DNA of 64,000 nucleotides from Scylla paramamosain. Lineage: Eukaryota > Arthropoda > Malacostraca > Decapoda > Portunidae. Shown here piece after piece: positions 60,829-64,000 of the stretch. The notes under the pieces were generated by a model. The model was given only the letters and a program-made list of their open reading frames with translations. It had not been told where the DNA came from and made no database searches. Position numbers and translations under genes: made by a program. Within the stretch, counting starts at the first letter, position 1; every line of letters starts with the position of its first letter. The DNA lies in the NCBI RefSeq assembly GCF_035594125.1, contig NC_087198.1, positions 2,401,633-2,465,632 of the forward strand. Reading direction: 5' to 3'.

Positions 60829-60932
60829 GTATCACTTTTACATAAACTTCCTCTTCTCTCTTTCTCTTCGTAATCATCTTTCATATCCATTTTCTCCTTT
60901 ATTTTTCACACTTTATTTCCTTTATGTCAGCT

Positions 60933-61062
<130 letters not shown>

Positions 61063-61391
61063 CCTGACTTGAGCGTGAAATTGCCACTCCGCTCCTCTCT
61101 TCTATCCTCCTATCAACTCCTCCCCCTTCCTCTCCCCTCCTCTGCTCTTAGATACGCTGCGCCCTGTGGCTACTCCCGCCCTCTGTTGCATCACGTACAG
61201 CCAAGATGCAGGAACGAGTCATTTGGGATGGGCAGGTAAATGGTAAATATGGAAGGTATGAAGAGGTGGTGGTAGAAGCTTGGACAAAACAATGAGTCAC
61301 GTGGGTTGGGAAATTAAAGGTAAGTCAAATAGTTACGTCTGCTTTTGCTTTCTTTCTTTCTTTATTTTTTTTTCACGCTATGTATAAGGAG

Positions 61392-61480
<89 letters not shown>

Positions 61481-62859
61481 ACGTTTCCGGTAACTATCAC
61501 TGCCAACTTCACCATTACAAACTCCCTTCATTACCAAGCGAATTTATTAACCACCATCACCACTGCCACCGCCACCGCCACCACCACCACCACCGCCGCC
61601 ACCATAACCATCACCTGCAGACTGGCGCCATTGCCATCACCACCACCGCCAGAAGCATCACCACTGCCGTGTGTGTGATCTGTGTGCAGCACCAGGGAAC
61701 GGACTCAGACCAAGAGGAGGAGGAGGAGGAGGAGGAAGAGGAGGAGGAGGATTAGAAAGGAAAACCAAACAGCAGGAGATATTTTGGTTACTGTTAAGAG
61801 GCTGGGACGAGGAGGAGAAAGAGAACAATTACGAAGACTGGAAATACCACACAAAAAAAAAAGTGGATGATTGAACTCTGTATTAGAACAAAAAAATATT
61901 TGTCAATATGAAGAAAATATACTGAAAGGAAGCAAGGAAGATAAGAGGAGGATAAAAGAACAAAAGAAAAAATCCTCCATTTTTTCATTACTGCACGACA
62001 ACTTAATTTGAGCCAGTATATTTGTCATCACCCAGTACTTCTCTTCCAGACGCAACACTTATATGTATTTTTTTTTCCCCATATATAATAAATTTTGTAA
62101 AATAACCTTCAAATCAACAAAATGGCAGTTAATCCTTCACTTTCTTCTCCTTACAATGAAGAGAAGCTTTCAATGCACGTTTTAAAATAGTAATACATTA
62201 AAATATACATAGCTTAATATTCATACCTTGAAAACCGTAATGCATTTTAAATATACATAGTTCAAGAGTTATTCAATTTTTCCTTCCTCTTGTTGCCCTA
62301 CGCCAGTGTTCCTCTTACGTGAAAAATTAGTAATACATTCCTTTCATTAACAAAAACAACACCCAATTCCATGTCCCTATAACTTTGACAACGAGCGGCA
62401 ACTCACTCAACTAAATCCAGATTAATATTGAAACCCTCGAGTGCAGAGAGAGATCACCTTTCACTTCACTCACTCACCTCAACATTCACTTCTACATTCA
62501 TTGCTCACCCACGCAACACTCCACTCCTCTGTCACCGCAATAGACGGCTCCTCTTTTTTTTTTTTTTTTACCCGCAGTAAGCTTACACGATCCACCACCA
62601 CACAATTCCAGTAATTCACACACATTTCCAGCCTGTCAGTGTCCTGTCCGTCTCCAATCGGTTTTCAAAAGATACATCAAAATCACCATGTTTTTTTTTT
62701 TTTTTTTTCTCAGATATCCTCGCTTCATATTCACTGGCACTCAGTGATACGTTCAGTTATTCATCCACTCATAATTATTCACATTTACTCATTACACTTC
62801 ACCCTCTTTTGGATAAGCCTTTTTTTTGACTGCTAAATTCAGGGAATGGAGCCTCAGTG

Positions 62860-62949
<90 letters not shown>

Positions 62950-64000
62950 GTCCAGTGTTCGCAAAATGCACCCAAGTTTATCTCTCTCTCCCCCCATTTG
63001 CCTTTATTTTCCGCGGCTCTCACCTCCTCTCACCCCGCCCCGCCCCGGCCCGCCTCGCCCCGCCCCTCCTCCTCCCCACCTGAAGTCTACAAGAGCAGGG
63101 GAAGGACAAAAGCAATATTAGCACTTTCCGTTTCCTCACCTGCCTCTTTCCCCTCCACCCCACTGTCTTTTCCGCCTCCCCTTCCTCCTCCTCCTCCTCT
63201 TCTTCTCTACCATCTCTTCTTCATCTCGTCTTTAAATATTCTGTCTTTCTTATCTTTTTTTTTTCTATCTACGTGTGTTTCTTCGTTTCTCCTTTATCTT
63301 CTTCCTCCTCCTCCTCCTCCTCCTCCTCCTCTTCCTCCGTTTTTTCTTCCTTCTCTTCCCTATATTTTTCTCTCCTCTTCACATCATTTTCACTCATAAT
63401 AATTCTCAATTTTCTTCTCTTGTTTACATGTACTGTTTTTTTTATGTTTCTCTCCATCATATTTCTTCTCTCTCTTCTCTATTGTCTTTTTTTCTTTCAT
63501 TACCTCTTCACATCTTCTTTTCTTTTCTTATCCATGAGCTTCTTTTTTTATGCTTCTCATTCTCTTCTTCTTCTTCCTCCTTCCCCTCCTCCTCCTCCTT
63601 CTCTTTTATTTCTCCTCTTTCGTCCTCCTACTCAGATCATCCTCATTCTTCCTTTTTTTTTTCCTTCATGTCGATTTTTCTTTCCCTCCTCCTCCTCCTC
63701 CTCCTCCTCTTCCTCCTCCTCCTTTGGTCATCACCTCCCTTTCCTCCAATAGAATTCTCTCCCGCGTCTCCTTAATTTCCACCTTTCCTTCTAGTCTCTA
63801 CCCTTGGAATCCCCTCCCTCCCCTTCTCCTCCTCCATCAACATCCCTCTTCCTCCTTTCCTCTCAATCTCTATTTCTCTTCGTATTTGTAATTTTTTCTC
63901 TACTCCTTCTTTTCCTCCTCTTTTTTTTCTTTTACTTATCTTCTTCACCTCTCTTTCTTACATTTTCCACTTAAGATTGTTTTTTTTTTTTTTTTACTCT

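Overview
The window looks like non-genic, repeat-dominated chromosomal DNA of a decapod crustacean, most likely a brachyuran crab. The reasons are the extreme load of dinucleotide microsatellites ((GA)n, (TA)n, (CA)n, often 100-700 bp), the mix of LINE families, a tRNA-derived SINE, and a Ginger/KRBA2-type integrase element. This assignment is inference from repeat content; there is no host gene that fixes the species. I found no convincing intact host protein-coding gene. Most long open frames are translations of microsatellites or of purine- or pyrimidine-rich tracts.

Layout. 0.3-2.5 kb: two decayed CR1/L2-like LINE 3' portions on the minus strand, the first interrupted by an antisense CR1-like 3' end, both next to (GA)n. 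2.65-5.9 kb: a nearly intact minus-strand LINE (endonuclease + reverse transcriptase, 908-codon frame plus an upstream frame split off by a frameshift). Its 3' tail (TTGCCCTTGGCCAGTGTCC followed by TCCTACATAAAA) recurs many times in the window, so this family is the main local repeat source. 6-14.9 kb: microsatellites, simple-sequence tracts, a 16-bp-period minisatellite, LINE scraps and a degenerate 100-155 bp tandem array. 14.93-17.97 kb: a complete Ginger-like DNA transposon with about 100 bp terminal inverted repeats, inserted in a (TA)n tract; its integrase gene has one frameshift. 18.1-19.0 kb: a GC-rich body joined to the LINE tail, possibly a non-autonomous retroposon. 19-28.2 kb: mostly unique AT-rich DNA, a 130-bp-period decayed tandem array, an imperfect inverted repeat spanning 23.84-25.15 kb, a LINE scrap and a broken C2H2 zinc-finger frame.

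28.235 kb to the end: three head-to-tail copies of one large unit. Unit 1 is 28,235-44,889 (16.7 kb), unit 2 is 44,890-56,265 (11.4 kb), and unit 3 starts at 56,266 and runs off the window. Each unit starts inside a tRNA-derived SINE and carries the same order of internal tandem arrays, LINE tails and microsatellites. Unit 1 alone holds a decayed 4.8 kb LINE bounded by (CT)n and a 0.57 kb segment bounded by (CA)n; units 2 and 3 alone share a 0.5 kb block missing from unit 1. This suggests successive duplication with microsatellite-bounded losses. Head-to-tail joining of unpurged haplotypes in the assembly is a serious alternative.

The genes do not form a host pathway. The only recognisable proteins are mobile-element enzymes (two LINE reverse transcriptases, LINE C-terminal fragments, one integrase-type transposase) and one pseudogenic zinc-finger frame.
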